DNA from: an uncultured Porphyromonas sp.
GTDB taxonomy: Bacteria; Bacteroidota; Bacteroidia; Bacteroidales; Porphyromonadaceae
Assembly: GCA_946222055.1 (NCBI GenBank)
Contig: CAMIEW010000017.1
Location: 1-9,514 of the forward strand
DNA: 9,514 nt
Reading direction: 5' to 3'
Each line of letters opens with the position of its first letter. The first letter of the stretch is position 1. The translations under genes were made by a program, and so were the position numbers. The notes beneath the pieces were generated by a model. That model saw only the letters and a list, made by a program, of their open reading frames with translations. It was not told the origin of the DNA and did no database searches. Shown here piece by piece: positions 1-7,168 of the stretch.

Positions 1-1
1 G

Positions 2-157
2 AGCGTACGTGAGGGAGGTGACGAGGGTAAGCCGGTCGCCCTCCGTGAGACGGTGTCGGGGCTTGCCTTCCGTCACGTGGCAGAGCAGATGATCGGAGCG
101 GTAGAGGAGCGCAACAGGATGCTTCCTCCTACTCATCAGGTAAAGGTCAATAAGTAA
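2..157 (+). CDS. Mrp/ApbC-type Fe-S carrier ATPase, C-terminal fragment
   Basis: This is the 3' end of a gene that starts before the window. The frame is open from base 2 to the TAA at 155-157 and gives 51 residues. It begins SVREGGDEGKPVAL, followed by a stretch with SGLAFRHVAEQ and ending QVKVNK. A segment of the form EGGDxGxPVAL followed by a short helix (AFxxVA) is typical of the end of Mrp/ApbC (Nbp35-like) P-loop ATPases, which bind and hand over iron-sulfur clusters in the cytoplasm. The Walker A motif and the cysteine pair would lie upstream and are not visible, so the assignment rests only on this tail. The next gene, nhaA, starts 28 bases after the stop, so read-through transcription is possible. 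Confidence 0.65.
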   Translation, partial: SVREGGDEGKPVALRETVSGLAFRHVAEQMIGAVEERNRMLPPTHQVKVNK

Positions 158-185
158 CCTCTAGATATATTTTACTAGAAACGTC

Positions 186-1628
186 ATGTCAAATAGCACT
201 TCCTACAGGCGAAGTGATGGCAAGTCGATGCTCGGCTTCCTCAAGGGGGTCAATCCCGCTGTCTACCTATTTGGAGCCACTGTGCTGGCACTCATCTTAG
301 CCAACTCCCCCTGGAGCAGTTACTACTTCTCTCTGCTTGAGACTCCGATCAATCTTCAGATAGGAGACTGGCAGGTCTTTAGCCACCACGGGAGGACGAT
401 GAACCTGGGCGAGTTTATCAATGATGCCCTGATGTGTTTCTTCTTCTTCTCTGTAGGTCTGGAGATCAAGCATGAGATGGTGGGCGGGTCACTGTCAGAC
501 TTCAAGACGGCTAACCTGCCGGTCCTGGCGGCCATCGGCGGCATGGTGGTACCGGTCGCTTGCTTCGCTCTCATCGAGAGTGGCAACCCCACTGTACTGA
601 GAGGTGCCGCCATCCCGATGTCGACAGATATCGCCTTCTCCCTTGCGGCTCTCGGTCTGCTCGGCAGTCGTGTACCTACGACGCTGAAGGTATTCCTGAT
701 GGCGTTGGCCGTCGTGGACGATATCGGCGGGATCCTTGTCATTGCGATCTTCTACTCTGAGGGACTGGCTCTCTTCCCGCTGCTGATCGCCGCAGCCCTG
801 CTGATCTTCACCCGCTTCTGTGGTCAGAGGGGAGTGTACCAGCAGTGGTTTTACTACCTGATGTTCTTCTTCGTCTGGCTCTGCTTCCTCCACGGGGGCA
901 TCCACACGACGATCGCTGGCGTACTGCTCGCCTTCTGCGTGCCTTACGTCCCGATGGGTGTACCGAAGGATCTGATGGACCAGATCAATGTGGCCAGGCA
1001 GCACTTCGACACCTATCCTGTACAGCACAGCAAGAATAGAGTCTACATGTCTGCCTCACAGCTCGACACACTCACGCAGCTCCGCAACACCTCATCCAAG
1101 GTGGTCAGCCCGGTGCAGCGGATGAATGTCAATATCAGCCCCTTTGTGAATTATGTCGTGCTGCCGCTCTTTGCCTTCTCCAATGCCGGGATCGCTCTCG
1201 GTGACGTACCGCTGAGTGACTTTGCCGGCGGAGTACCCTTTGCGGTAATGCTGGGTCTGGTGGTCGGTAAGCCGCTGGGGATCTTCCTCTTCACCTGGCT
1301 CTTCACGAAGCTCGGCGTGGTCAGCTTCCCTCCGGGTATGACAAAGCGAAATCTCCTCGGCATAGGGATGTTTGCCGGTATCGGCTTTACCGTATCCCTC
1401 TTCGTAGCGACTCTTGCCTACCCCGCATCGCTCGGTGCCATCGGTGTCGAGTATCTCAATGACGCCAAGCTCGGTATCCTCCTCGGGAGCTTGATCTCAG
1501 GTGTCGTCGCCTACTACTACATGCGGGCTGTGCTGAATAAGGAGGTAAAGGAGGGGCGTGGTGCCGCCAGCCCGGAGTATCAGGCTTACCTGAAGACTCA
1601 GTCCGGTCATCCTCAGGAAGAGAAGTGA
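186..1628 (+). CDS. nhaA: Na+/H+ antiporter NhaA
   Basis: An inner-membrane antiporter that exports Na+ (or Li+) in exchange for protons, used for pH and sodium homeostasis. The residues known to matter in E. coli NhaA line up at a constant offset of +15: Glu78 as E93 (VGLEIK), Asp133 as D148 (STDIAF), Asp163/Asp164 as D178/D179 (AVVDDIGG), and the pH-sensing His225 as H240 (GGIHTTIAG). Lys300 aligns with K362 (GKPLGI), an offset of +62, so about 47 extra residues lie in the loop between H240 and K362. At 480 residues it is longer than E. coli NhaA (388); the rest of the excess is a short N-terminal extension and a charged C-terminal tail. The ATG at 186 lacks a Shine-Dalgarno sequence, as is usual in Bacteroidetes. 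A weak TATATTTT (166-173) could be a -7 box. The SGNH gene follows after 7 bases, so it probably heads or joins that operon. Confidence 0.96.
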   Translation: MSNSTSYRRSDGKSMLGFLKGVNPAVYLFGATVLALILANSPWSSYYFSLLETPINLQIGDWQVFSHHGRTMNLGEFINDALMCFFFFSVGLEIKHEMVGGSLSDFKTANLPVLAAIGGMVVPVACFALIESGNPTVLRGAAIPMSTDIAFSLAALGLLGSRVPTTLKVFLMALAVVDDIGGILVIAIFYSEGLALFPLLIAAALLIFTRFCGQRGVYQQWFYYLMFFFVWLCFLHGGIHTTIAGVLLAFCVPYVPMGVPKDLMDQINVARQHFDTYPVQHSKNRVYMSASQLDTLTQLRNTSSKVVSPVQRMNVNISPFVNYVVLPLFAFSNAGIALGDVPLSDFAGGVPFAVMLGLVVGKPLGIFLFTWLFTKLGVVSFPPGMTKRNLLGIGMFAGIGFTVSLFVATLAYPASLGAIGVEYLNDAKLGILLGSLISGVVAYYYMRAVLNKEVKEGRGAASPEYQAYLKTQSGHPQEEK

Positions 1629-1635
1629 CTTATAG

Positions 1636-3186
1636 ATGAGTAGAGGAGATCATCAGATACTCAAGTCCGTACTTCTCCTCCTCGCTGCTTCAGGACTTGC
1701 CTTTGGGGTAACTTTTACCCTGAGAGAGCTCTTCCCCTCACTTGGGGTCAAGGTATTCAACCCTCTGAGCGACCTCTTCCCTACACCGGGAGGAGAGGTG
1801 GCTCAGAGGGTCGATACGCCGCCCGAGGATCCTCTGCTGGCAGAGGCGATGCGGCGCGACAGCCTCGAGCGTCTCGAGAGTGAAGCGGCAGAGGAGGCAA
1901 CGGATACGCTGCAAGTAGACAGTGTCGTGAAGCGAACCGCTGCCGGACTAATCCCAACCGGGCTGACCGACTACTCTGGAGGAACGGCGCTCACCCGACT
2001 GAGGGAGATCCTCGCAGAGGCGGGAGATCAGCCGGTCAATGTAGCATTCCTCGGCGATTCCTTTATCGAGGGGGATATCTTAGTGGAGCACTTCCGTGAG
2101 GCTCTCCAGGCACGCTATGGCGGAGGCGGAGTCGGCTATGTGCCGCTCACCTCCGTCACAGCACGCTTCCGACAGACGATCAAGCACCGCTTCTCGGGGT
2201 CGTGGGTGGATGACAATGCCCTCAAGCACCCTCGGGGGAGCCACTTCTTGATTACCGGATCCTACCTGCAGGCGATTGGAGAGGCCGAGGTCAGCTACGA
2301 GAATAAACGTCCGGTCGATCGGGCGACACTCCTTTACTCGTCAGAGGACAGCCTGCTGATCAGTGCTACCGTGAATGGCGGCACACCGACAGAGGTACCC
2401 CTTCCCCCGACGGGAGACAACCTGCGTAGCGTGAAGATGGGAGGACAGGTCTCGACGCTTCGGCTTGATCTCCCACAGTCAGAGGGGACCAGGCTCTACG
2501 GGGTCTGCATGGACGAAGACAGGGGCGTGCGAGTGGATAATATGAGCCTGAGGGGTTCATCGGGTCTGCAGCTGGGATCAGTCTCCCCTACCCTCTCAAG
2601 AGATCTCCACAGTATCCGACCCTACCACCTGATCGTGCTGGCTTATGGACTCAATGTGGTGAGCCCGAAGGATCTCCACAACGACTATGGCTACTATTAT
2701 AAGGGGATGGACCGAGTACTCTCCCGTCTCCACGAGATCTACCCTGAGGCGATCTTCCTGATTCTCTCGATCTCCGACAGAGGGCAGATGTACGACGGCG
2801 AGGTCTATACGCTTCCCGGTGTGCCAAGGATGGTGGAGGTGCAGGAGCGACTGGCGAAGAGGTACCATGCCCTTTTCTTCAATACCTATGGCACCATAAG
2901 GTCAATGGGCGGGATCCGAAGCTATGTCTCCAAGGGCTGGGCGGCAAAGGACTACACTCACCTCAGCTCTGCCGGTGGTCGGGAACTCTCCAAGCGACTC
3001 GTGCAGGACTTGGTGGATAACCCCATCAACCAGCTGACCAGACAGGAGGCTGAGACGCCCCTTGAGGAGTCACTCCTCCCGACTCAAGCAGTGAGGGAGA
3101 AGGAGGCAGCGGTCTCAGCAGACACGCTGAGGCAGGATAAGAGCTCCACAGCTCCGGAGAGCACGGCAGAGAAGGACTCCATCTAA
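1636..3186 (+). CDS. Membrane-anchored SGNH/GDSL-family protein, probable glycan O-acyltransferase or esterase
   Basis: A 516-residue protein with one hydrophobic segment at about residues 9-29 (LLLLAASGLAFG), read as an uncleaved anchor or signal peptide that places the rest in the periplasm. A charged Glu/Asp/Arg-rich linker (about 50-100) precedes an SGNH hydrolase fold. The blocks are G140-D141-S142 (nucleophile Ser142), G307 in RGSSG, G338 and N340 in AYGLN (oxyanion hole), and D439-x-x-H442. All catalytic positions are present. About 165 residues between block I and the RGSSG turn, partly beta-rich by eye, suggest an inserted domain as in Ape1. The C-terminal tail (from about 466) is charged and looks disordered. 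The gene starts 7 bases after nhaA and ends 4 bases before the second SGNH gene. With the MBOAT protein downstream it may act as a PatB-like transferase or as an esterase; sequence alone does not decide which. A secreted lipase is less likely given the context. Confidence 0.8.
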   Translation: MSRGDHQILKSVLLLLAASGLAFGVTFTLRELFPSLGVKVFNPLSDLFPTPGGEVAQRVDTPPEDPLLAEAMRRDSLERLESEAAEEATDTLQVDSVVKRTAAGLIPTGLTDYSGGTALTRLREILAEAGDQPVNVAFLGDSFIEGDILVEHFREALQARYGGGGVGYVPLTSVTARFRQTIKHRFSGSWVDDNALKHPRGSHFLITGSYLQAIGEAEVSYENKRPVDRATLLYSSEDSLLISATVNGGTPTEVPLPPTGDNLRSVKMGGQVSTLRLDLPQSEGTRLYGVCMDEDRGVRVDNMSLRGSSGLQLGSVSPTLSRDLHSIRPYHLIVLAYGLNVVSPKDLHNDYGYYYKGMDRVLSRLHEIYPEAIFLILSISDRGQMYDGEVYTLPGVPRMVEVQERLAKRYHALFFNTYGTIRSMGGIRSYVSKGWAAKDYTHLSSAGGRELSKRLVQDLVDNPINQLTRQEAETPLEESLLPTQAVREKEAAVSADTLRQDKSSTAPESTAEKDSI

Positions 3187-3190
3187 GGCT

Positions 3191-4417
3191 ATGCGAAGAG
3201 ACATCCCATCCCCCTCTCGGATTTGCCTGCTGATCCTACTGATGCTTAGCGTAAGTACTTCGCTCATCGCACAGCAGGAGTCCCCGCACGATCTCTACCG
3301 CCAGGAGCGTGCGGTGAGGATAGTAGCCCCAAGTGGTTACCTCGATCCGGTATGGCAGCGCTGCTCGACACCGGGCGGGAGAGATCACGTGATCGTGCTC
3401 CACTTAGGTGACTCGCACGTACAGGCGGGGTTCTTCACGATGCCGATCCGGGAGTACTTCGGACGACAGTTTGGTCTCTCGGGACCCGGTCTGATCGCCC
3501 CCTACCGTCTGCTGGGGACCAATGAACCTCGCCACATGAGGCTGGAGGGACGGCGGGGTGGCTATGCTACCGATCAGATCACCCGCCGATCCTATGCCGG
3601 AGAAGGTCCCACAGGGATAGAGGCGAGGTCGATCTCCTCCCGACCTCAGGAGGTGACGCTCTCCTCAAGCGAGGGCATCCGATTTGATCGGGTGGTGGTC
3701 CTCCACGGACACAACGACCGAGCCTTTTCTCTCGCAGGGGACTGGGCAGACACCCCACGCAGACCCTTCTCTCTCCTCACCTCAAGCTTCTGCGAGACGG
3801 ATACGCTTGATCTGAAGAGTAGTGTCACCTCCACCAAGCTGGTGATACCGGCCGGAGCAAAGTTCTATGGAGCAAGCTTGGAAAGTCGAGCTCCGGGGGT
3901 GACCGTACACACCCTGGGACACAATGGAGCCACCTATCAGACCTACCTTAAGGATCACTTTACCAGCTCTGTGTCTAAGCTAAAGCCGGACCTGATTATC
4001 ATCTCTCTCGGGACCAATGATGCCATGGGTCGAGTCAGCTCATCGGCAGTAAGAGCATCGGTCAGATGCCTCGTCGATCAACTGAGGAGAAACTGCCCTG
4101 AGGTGCGGATCGTCCTATCCACTCCCCTTATGAGCTATGTCACCCGGCGTAGGGGGCGGACCGCTCCCAATCCCAACGTCAAGCTGGTCTCCCGCGCCAT
4201 CACAGAGGAGGCAAAGGCGCTCGGCGTTGGATACATTGATACATTCGAGATTTTTGGTGGAGAGAGAGGAGCCGACAGGCTGGTATCCGATGGGCTGCTC
4301 CGCAGTGACAGGATCCACCTCACCACCGAGGGATACAAGGCTCTCGGGAACTCCATAGCCGATGCGCTTGCCAAGGACTACAAGCGCTACCTCGGCTCTC
4401 GCGCAATGACCAACTAA
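3191..4417 (+). CDS. Secreted SGNH/GDSL-family protein, Ape1/PatB-like
   Basis: A 408-residue periplasmic or surface protein. The ATG at 3191 gives a complete signal peptide: basic start MRRD, hydrophobic core at about 11-22 (ICLLILLMLSV), and likely cleavage after A27 (SLIA/QQE). The in-frame Met18 would destroy it, so 3191 is preferred. The SGNH blocks are all intact: G73-D74-S75, G243/G246 in LGHNGA, G274-T275-N276-D277 in LGTND, and D373-R-I-H376. Spacing from Ser to Asn is 201 residues and from Asn to Asp 97, close to the preceding gene (198 and 99). From memory, Neisseria Ape1 has Ser80, Gly236, Asn268, Asp366 and His369, a similar layout with a carbohydrate-binding domain inserted after block I. 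The central stretch (about 110-240) is probably such a beta domain. It lies 4 bases after the first SGNH gene and 8 before the MBOAT gene. The likely role is esterase or acetyl transfer on a glycan, substrate unknown. Confidence 0.82.
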   Translation: MRRDIPSPSRICLLILLMLSVSTSLIAQQESPHDLYRQERAVRIVAPSGYLDPVWQRCSTPGGRDHVIVLHLGDSHVQAGFFTMPIREYFGRQFGLSGPGLIAPYRLLGTNEPRHMRLEGRRGGYATDQITRRSYAGEGPTGIEARSISSRPQEVTLSSSEGIRFDRVVVLHGHNDRAFSLAGDWADTPRRPFSLLTSSFCETDTLDLKSSVTSTKLVIPAGAKFYGASLESRAPGVTVHTLGHNGATYQTYLKDHFTSSVSKLKPDLIIISLGTNDAMGRVSSSAVRASVRCLVDQLRRNCPEVRIVLSTPLMSYVTRRRGRTAPNPNVKLVSRAITEEAKALGVGYIDTFEIFGGERGADRLVSDGLLRSDRIHLTTEGYKALGNSIADALAKDYKRYLGSRAMTN

Positions 4418-4425
4418 CGCATCCC

Positions 4426-5907
4426 ATGTGGCAACAAATCATAGAGCTACTGACCTACGACCCGAGCTCCCCACTGCTCTTCAATAGCGGGCTCTTCCTG
4501 GTCCTCTTCCTCCTTTTTATCCCGATATTCTACCTGCTCCGAAAGCGCCATCTCCCCAGGACGATCTGGGTGGTGCTCTTCTCCCTCTACTTCTACTACC
4601 TCTCCAGCGGAGTCTACTTCGTCCTCCTAATCCTCTTAGCGACGACCGACTTCATCATTGGACGACAGATAGCACGGAGCGAGAGCAGGTCGGGAAAGAA
4701 GGGCTGGCTCTTCCTCAGCCTTCTACTTGATCTCGGGCTCCTCTGCTACTTCAAGTACACCAATTTCCTCTACGACTCCTTTGCCCCACTCTTCGGAGCT
4801 AGTCCGGAGGGACGGCACTTCGACATATTCCTCCCGGTAGGTATCTCCTTCTTCACCTTCCAGTCCCTGAGCTATGTGATCGACATCTATCGGGGAAAGA
4901 TAGATCCCCTGAAGCGATGGATCGACTACCTCTTTTACATCTCCTTCTTCCCACAGCTGGTAGCCGGTCCGATCGTCCGGGCGGTCGACTTCATCCCTCA
5001 GATCCACCGGATCCCCCGGGTGAGCCGAGAGGACTTCGGGCGGGGACTATTCCTTATCATTTGTGGGCTGCTCAAGAAGGGGGTGATCTCCGACTACATC
5101 TCGCTCAACTTCGTCGACCGAGTCTTCGATCAGCCACTGCTCTACAGTGGGTTTGAAAACCTGATGGGAGTCTACGGCTATGCGCTACAGATCTACTGCG
5201 ACTTCTCCGGCTACTCCGACATCGCCATCGGACTGGCGCTATGGATGGGGTACCACTTCAATACCAACTTTGACTTCCCCTACAAGTCAGCCACGATCAC
5301 CGAGTTTTGGCGGCGCTGGCACATCTCCCTATCCTCCTGGCTGAGGGACTACGTCTACATCTCTCTGGGAGGTAATAGGAAGGGGAAAGTAAGGACCTAC
5401 ATCAATCTCCTCATAACGATGCTCCTCGGAGGGCTCTGGCACGGAGCCAATATCCGTTTCGTCCTCTGGGGAGCCATGCACGGAGTGGCACTTGCGATAC
5501 ACAAGTTCTTCCTCAGCCTCTTCCTGCAACTGGGTCGCACCGGTGCAGAGATGAGCCCGGTCTGGCGGATCATCTCCGTGATCATCACCTTTCACTTCGT
5601 CTGCTTCACCTGGATCTTCTTCCGTATGGGGTCGATCGACGGTGTATGGGACATGCTGACGATGATCACGGAGGAGTTCCACCCCGAGGTGATCCCACAG
5701 TTCTTTGCAGGCTATCGGATGGTGACAGCACTCATCATCATCGGCTTCATACTTCACTTCTCTCCCGACAGGTGGCGGCTGGCACTCCAGAGTAGCGTAA
5801 CCAGGGCACCTCTCTGGGCACAGACTCTGCTCTTTTCAGGTGTCTTAGTGATCCTTACGCAGTTCAGGAGCGCCGGCGTTCAGCCCTTCATCTACTTCCA
5901 GTTCTGA
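4426..5907 (+). CDS. MBOAT-family O-acyltransferase (AlgI/PatA type)
   Basis: A 493-residue polytopic inner-membrane protein with roughly ten or more hydrophobic segments by eye. The MBOAT family hallmarks are clear: FWRRWHISLSSWLRDYVY with H299 and, after it, GGNRKG; then LLGGLWHGAN with H339, the position of the essential His (His322 in AlgI); then GAMHG with H352. The region around 134-190 (PVGISFFTFQSLSYVIDIYRG and PQLVAGPIVR) matches AlgI, which moves acetyl groups from a cytoplasmic donor to a periplasmic partner for alginate acetylation. PatA does the same for peptidoglycan and DltB for D-alanine on teichoic acid. The two preceding SGNH genes are the expected partners. Length is normal for the family (about 460-520). 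The start has the usual form: a short amphipathic N-terminus before the first membrane segment. Acetyl is the likely group moved but is not proven, and the acceptor is unknown. Confidence 0.92.
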   Translation: MWQQIIELLTYDPSSPLLFNSGLFLVLFLLFIPIFYLLRKRHLPRTIWVVLFSLYFYYLSSGVYFVLLILLATTDFIIGRQIARSESRSGKKGWLFLSLLLDLGLLCYFKYTNFLYDSFAPLFGASPEGRHFDIFLPVGISFFTFQSLSYVIDIYRGKIDPLKRWIDYLFYISFFPQLVAGPIVRAVDFIPQIHRIPRVSREDFGRGLFLIICGLLKKGVISDYISLNFVDRVFDQPLLYSGFENLMGVYGYALQIYCDFSGYSDIAIGLALWMGYHFNTNFDFPYKSATITEFWRRWHISLSSWLRDYVYISLGGNRKGKVRTYINLLITMLLGGLWHGANIRFVLWGAMHGVALAIHKFFLSLFLQLGRTGAEMSPVWRIISVIITFHFVCFTWIFFRMGSIDGVWDMLTMITEEFHPEVIPQFFAGYRMVTALIIIGFILHFSPDRWRLALQSSVTRAPLWAQTLLFSGVLVILTQFRSAGVQPFIYFQF

Positions 5908-6072
5908 CACGTACCGATTAAGGATCAAAAACTGTCCCCCTGTACAGAGATGACAAGTATGGAGAAAAAAAGCCACAAATCCGTGTTAACTTCAAAAATA
6001 ATACATATCTTTGGACCACAAGAGTAACAAGAACATCATTCAATCACTTTTCAAAACATCTTTACAATCGTC
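5908..6072 (+). other. 165-base AT-rich intergenic region before serC
   Basis: This non-coding stretch separates the MBOAT operon from serC. It is far richer in A and T than the flanking genes. It contains one good promoter box (annotated separately), an 8-base palindrome CTGTACAG at 5940-5947, and a GTTAAC palindrome at 5985-5990. No stem-loop followed by a T run was found, so how the upstream operon ends is not clear from sequence. No small open frame with coding character was seen. Confidence 0.8.
6006..6013 (+). promoter_or_regulatory. Probable serC-serA-DUF1015 promoter, -7 box
   Basis: TATCTTTG matches the Bacteroidetes sigma-ABfr -7 consensus TAnnTTTG at every fixed position. It sits in the only long AT-rich gap of the window, 59 bases before the serC ATG, which would give a leader of about 50 bases. 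The -33 element is poor: near 5983-5988 the sequence is GTGTTA, without a clean TTG or TTTG. Strand and position fit a single promoter for the whole serine operon. Confidence 0.55.
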
Positions 6073-7146
6073 ATGAAAAAGCACAATTTCACTGCAGGAC
6101 CCTGTATCCTGGATGAGGGTGTGATCAAGGAGGCCGCTCGCGCGGTGCTCAACTACAATGGCACTGATCTCTCCCTGATCGAGATCTCCCACCGCAGCAA
6201 GACCTTCCAAGACACTCTCGCTGAGACCACAGCACTCTTCAAGGAGGTGCTCGAGATCCCTGATACACACACGGTCTTCTTCCTCGGAGGAGGTGCCAGC
6301 CTGCAGTTTTATGCTCACGCAGTCAATTTCCTCAAGAAAAAGGCTGCCTATGTCGATACCGGCAACTGGGCTCACAAGGCCATCGAGGAGGCTAAGGTCG
6401 TAGGCGACGTCGACGTAATCGCCAGCAGTCGTGATGACAACTACACCTTCTACCCCGAGCTCCCGAAGCTCTCACCCGACGAGTACGACTACCTCCACTT
6501 CACCACCAATAATACCATCTACGGTACAGAGCTGCGTGAGGATCCTGAGGTGGGTGTGCCACTGATCGCCGATATGTCCTCTGACATCTTCACCCGTCAC
6601 ATCGACTTCTCCAAGTACATCTGCATCTACGGCGGTGCTCAGAAGAACATCGCCCCCGCCGGTGTCACCTTCGTGATCGTACGTAAGGATGCCCTCGGCA
6701 AGACCGGTCGTGCCATCCCGAAGATCCTCGACTACCAGACCCACGTCGATCACCCCGACTCCTACAATACTCCTCCTGTATTCCAGATCTACGTGATGCA
6801 GCAGACCCTCAAGTGGTTCAAGGAGATTGGTGGTCTCGATGAGCTCGAGAAGAGAGCCAAGGAGAGAGCTAAGGTGCTCTATGACGAGATCGACCGCTCT
6901 AAGGTCTTCCGTGGCGTAGCTCGGAAGGAGGATCGCTCGCTGATGAATGTAGACTTTGTCCTCGCCGATGAGTACAAGGACAAGGAGGCTGAGTTCTTCG
7001 ACTTCGCCAAGAAGAGAGGCATGGAGGGCATCAAGGGTCACCGCTCCATCGGTGGTTGCCGCTGCTCTCTCTACAACGCACTCCCCCTCTACAGTGTAGA
7101 GGCACTCGTCAAGTGCATGCAGGACTTTGAGAAGGAGATCCTCTAA
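6073..7146 (+). CDS. serC: Phosphoserine aminotransferase SerC
   Basis: A cytoplasmic PLP enzyme that converts 3-phosphohydroxypyruvate and glutamate to 3-phosphoserine and 2-oxoglutarate, the second step of serine synthesis. The 357-residue length is normal (E. coli 362). Seen in order: N-terminal NFTAGP; H40-R41 in ISHRS, equivalent to the substrate-phosphate-binding His41/Arg42 of E. coli; G73-G-A-S76 for the PLP phosphate; G97-N-W99, with the aromatic residue that stacks on PLP; DMSSD; and K191 in YGGAQKN, the Schiff-base lysine. The C-terminal signature reads [15 protein letters not shown] with R330, whereas most family members have GGxRAS, so Ala is replaced by Cys. The ATG at 6073 gives the expected start. 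Serine operon genes follow at 22 and 20 bases, and transcription probably starts from the box at 6006-6013. Confidence 0.96.
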   Translation: MKKHNFTAGPCILDEGVIKEAARAVLNYNGTDLSLIEISHRSKTFQDTLAETTALFKEVLEIPDTHTVFFLGGGASLQFYAHAVNFLKKKAAYVDTGNWAHKAIEEAKVVGDVDVIASSRDDNYTFYPELPKLSPDEYDYLHFTTNNTIYGTELREDPEVGVPLIADMSSDIFTRHIDFSKYICIYGGAQKNIAPAGVTFVIVRKDALGKTGRAIPKILDYQTHVDHPDSYNTPPVFQIYVMQQTLKWFKEIGGLDELEKRAKERAKVLYDEIDRSKVFRGVARKEDRSLMNVDFVLADEYKDKEAEFFDFAKKRGMEGIKGHRSIGGCRCSLYNALPLYSVEALVKCMQDFEKEIL

Positions 7147-7168
7147 CTCACGATAGCCTGATATCACA

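Noticed and set aside
146..159. Identical 14 bases (gtcaataagtaacc) at the end of the Mrp-like gene and at the end of serA (8096-8109)
   Set aside because: Both proteins happen to end in Val-Asn-Lys with the same codons and stop. The match does not extend in either direction and needs no recombination or att-site explanation.
166..173. TATATTTT as a -7 box for nhaA
   Set aside because: It misses the final G of TAnnTTTG and lies only 13 bases before the ATG with no -33 element, so it was not listed as a promoter.
495..1028. A 177-codon open frame on the - strand inside nhaA
   Set aside because: It is fully covered by the antiporter frame, whose key residues are all conserved. The antisense product is a charged low-complexity string without recognisable features.
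5932..5947. Possible terminator after the MBOAT gene (CTGT ... ACAG, with palindrome CTGTACAG)
   Set aside because: The stem is only 4 base pairs and no T run follows, so it does not qualify as an intrinsic terminator.
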